This document shows positions 63,138-64,000 of a DNA stretch of 64,000 nucleotides, one piece after another (the first letter of the stretch is position 1; every line of letters starts with the position of its first letter). The stretch lies in contig CM044958.1 of NCBI GenBank assembly GCA_024516035.1, positions 43,537,803 through 43,601,802 of the forward strand, in the 5' to 3' direction. A model generated the notes under the pieces. The model was not told the DNA's origin and did no database searches. It worked only from the letters and a program-made list of their open reading frames with translations. The stretch comes from Bactericera cockerelli (Eukaryota; Arthropoda; Insecta; Hemiptera; Triozidae). The position numbers and the translations under genes are program-made.

Positions 63138-64000
63138 ATGGTAGGGTCAAGGGGGGTATTTACGAACAGGGGGTAATTACGAACAGTGGTCATTGTACCT
63201 AAACAGGATAAGATATTTTGAATCTGGTGGTTGAATACTATTATTTTGAATTGTTTTTACAGGTTGAACACGAGTTTTCGATAGTATTTATTTTCAGTTG
63301 TAGTTAGTAAGCTAGTGAAAATAGATCAATCAAAAAAATTGTTTTTTGAAGTTTTTGATTTTTTTAAAACACTTTTTTAGGTAAGTGTTACTTGAATTTT
63401 TATCATTATTTTACTTTTGATTATTGATAAGCATGTTTTTGGTTATTATTTTACAAAAATAATTGTTTTAACCATTTTTTAAGTTATACTTTTTGGGTGT
63501 TCTTAATTACCCCCGCATTTTTTTGCTATGGGGTAATTACGAACGCATATTTTGGGTGTTTGTTTTACCCTATAACTTTTTTTGTATTTATCAAAACACT
63601 CAGAATGACCCGGAACTACAAGATGAAGAAACCACCTCCTTTGTATACAGAAGCACAAATGATATCTGCTATCGTATTAGATGTTTTTAATGGCAACCTG
63701 GCTGTCAGAAGAGCAACGGCAGTGTTTTGAGAATCCGCAAACCAAAGTAGAATTTTCCAAACGTAAGACTCAAAATCCTGTAATACTGGGAGGTTGTAAG
63801 AAGTACCAAGATATTAGTACCCTAATGTATTGGACCCAATGAAGGTATTTGTGTACTTGAACATAGCAAAAGAAAGGAAGAGAAATGAAAGTGTAGAAAA
63901 CGAAAAGAAATATAGGGGGAACAGTTTCAAAAAAGAAGAAAAAAATGAAGGTAGAAGAAGACAAATCTGAGATTGACAATGAGCTAGAAACTATTGATAA
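63138..64000 (+). mobile_element. Pogo/Tigger-like DNA transposon remnant at the window edge
   Basis: It opens with GGGGTAATTACGAAC words (63168-63185, also 63529-63545). The ORF at 63605-63730 follows, and then a basic stretch reading AKERKRNESVENEKK-like peptides, typical of a pogo-type transposase C-terminus. The middle of the transposase is absent, so this copy appears internally deleted. The right end lies outside the window. Confidence 0.55.
63605..63730 (+). pseudogene. N-terminal HTH fragment of a pogo-like transposase
   Basis: 41 codons: MTRNYKMKKPPPLYTEAQM and then AVRRATAVF. This is the start of the Psq/CENP-B-type helix-turn-helix found at the N-terminus of pogo/Tigger transposases. 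It ends in TGA where the family would continue with the rest of the domain. Confidence 0.65.

Overview
The window is eukaryotic nuclear DNA, almost certainly from an insect. It has introns with GT-AG borders, a divergent pair of conserved housekeeping genes, an insect-type sugar gustatory receptor gene, and very dense SINE, LINE, LTR and DNA-transposon debris in AT-rich sequence. The gene style and repeats would fit a hemipteran such as a planthopper or leafhopper, but that is a low-confidence guess.

Four recognisable host genes and one unrecognised protein gene are present. (1) MRPL9 (mitochondrial ribosomal protein bL9m) is on the minus strand at 2935-11789, with five exons that I joined by phase. 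(2) FANCL (Fanconi anaemia E3 ubiquitin ligase) is on the plus strand at 12242-21308, with ten exons. The start codons of MRPL9 and FANCL lie 452 bp apart, head to head, so they probably share a promoter region. (3) A single-exon 717-codon protein of unknown function is on the minus strand at 25369-27522. (4) PINK1 mitochondrial kinase is on the minus strand at 33264-34859; it is intronless and strikingly GC-rich. (5) A sugar-type gustatory receptor (Gr5a/Gr64 clade) is on the plus strand. Six exons are seen between 43353 and 54050; the C-terminal exons were not found.

The rest is mostly mobile DNA. Intron 1 of MRPL9 holds a very young Ty3/gypsy element (5628-9910; 169-bp LTRs identical by eye, 5-bp target duplication) and a SINE broken by two separate hAT elements. 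Other DNA elements have clear ends: hAT (59858-60656), an unclassified 1.66-kb element (13560-15216), TTAA-flanked MITEs (4089-4378, 19692-19855, 61175-61332), a TA-flanked fold-back MITE (53060-53680), two very long inverted repeats (35029-37757 and 48157-50346), an element with opposed arrays of a GGGACGGAAT motif (30682-31720), and a pogo-like remnant at the right edge. LINEs include an RNase H-bearing element inserted in a degenerate satellite (41331-42950), an RTE-like 3' end (52085-52550) and a decayed R2-superfamily element (about 55330-58915).

SINE families are labelled here for reference. A: tRNA-like head, AATAAT tail. B: tRNA-like head with GATTAGCTCAGTGGTTAAGC. C: 5S rRNA-derived head. 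D: tRNA-like head with a central domain shared with C and an RTE-like tail. E and F: other tRNA-like heads. One copy (898-1216) is a 5S/tRNA mosaic. Several SINEs sit directly against splice donors of MRPL9 and FANCL. Nothing here looks like a prokaryotic-style system. The most unusual structures are the modular SINE set, the long hairpins in and beside genes, and the motif-array transposon.
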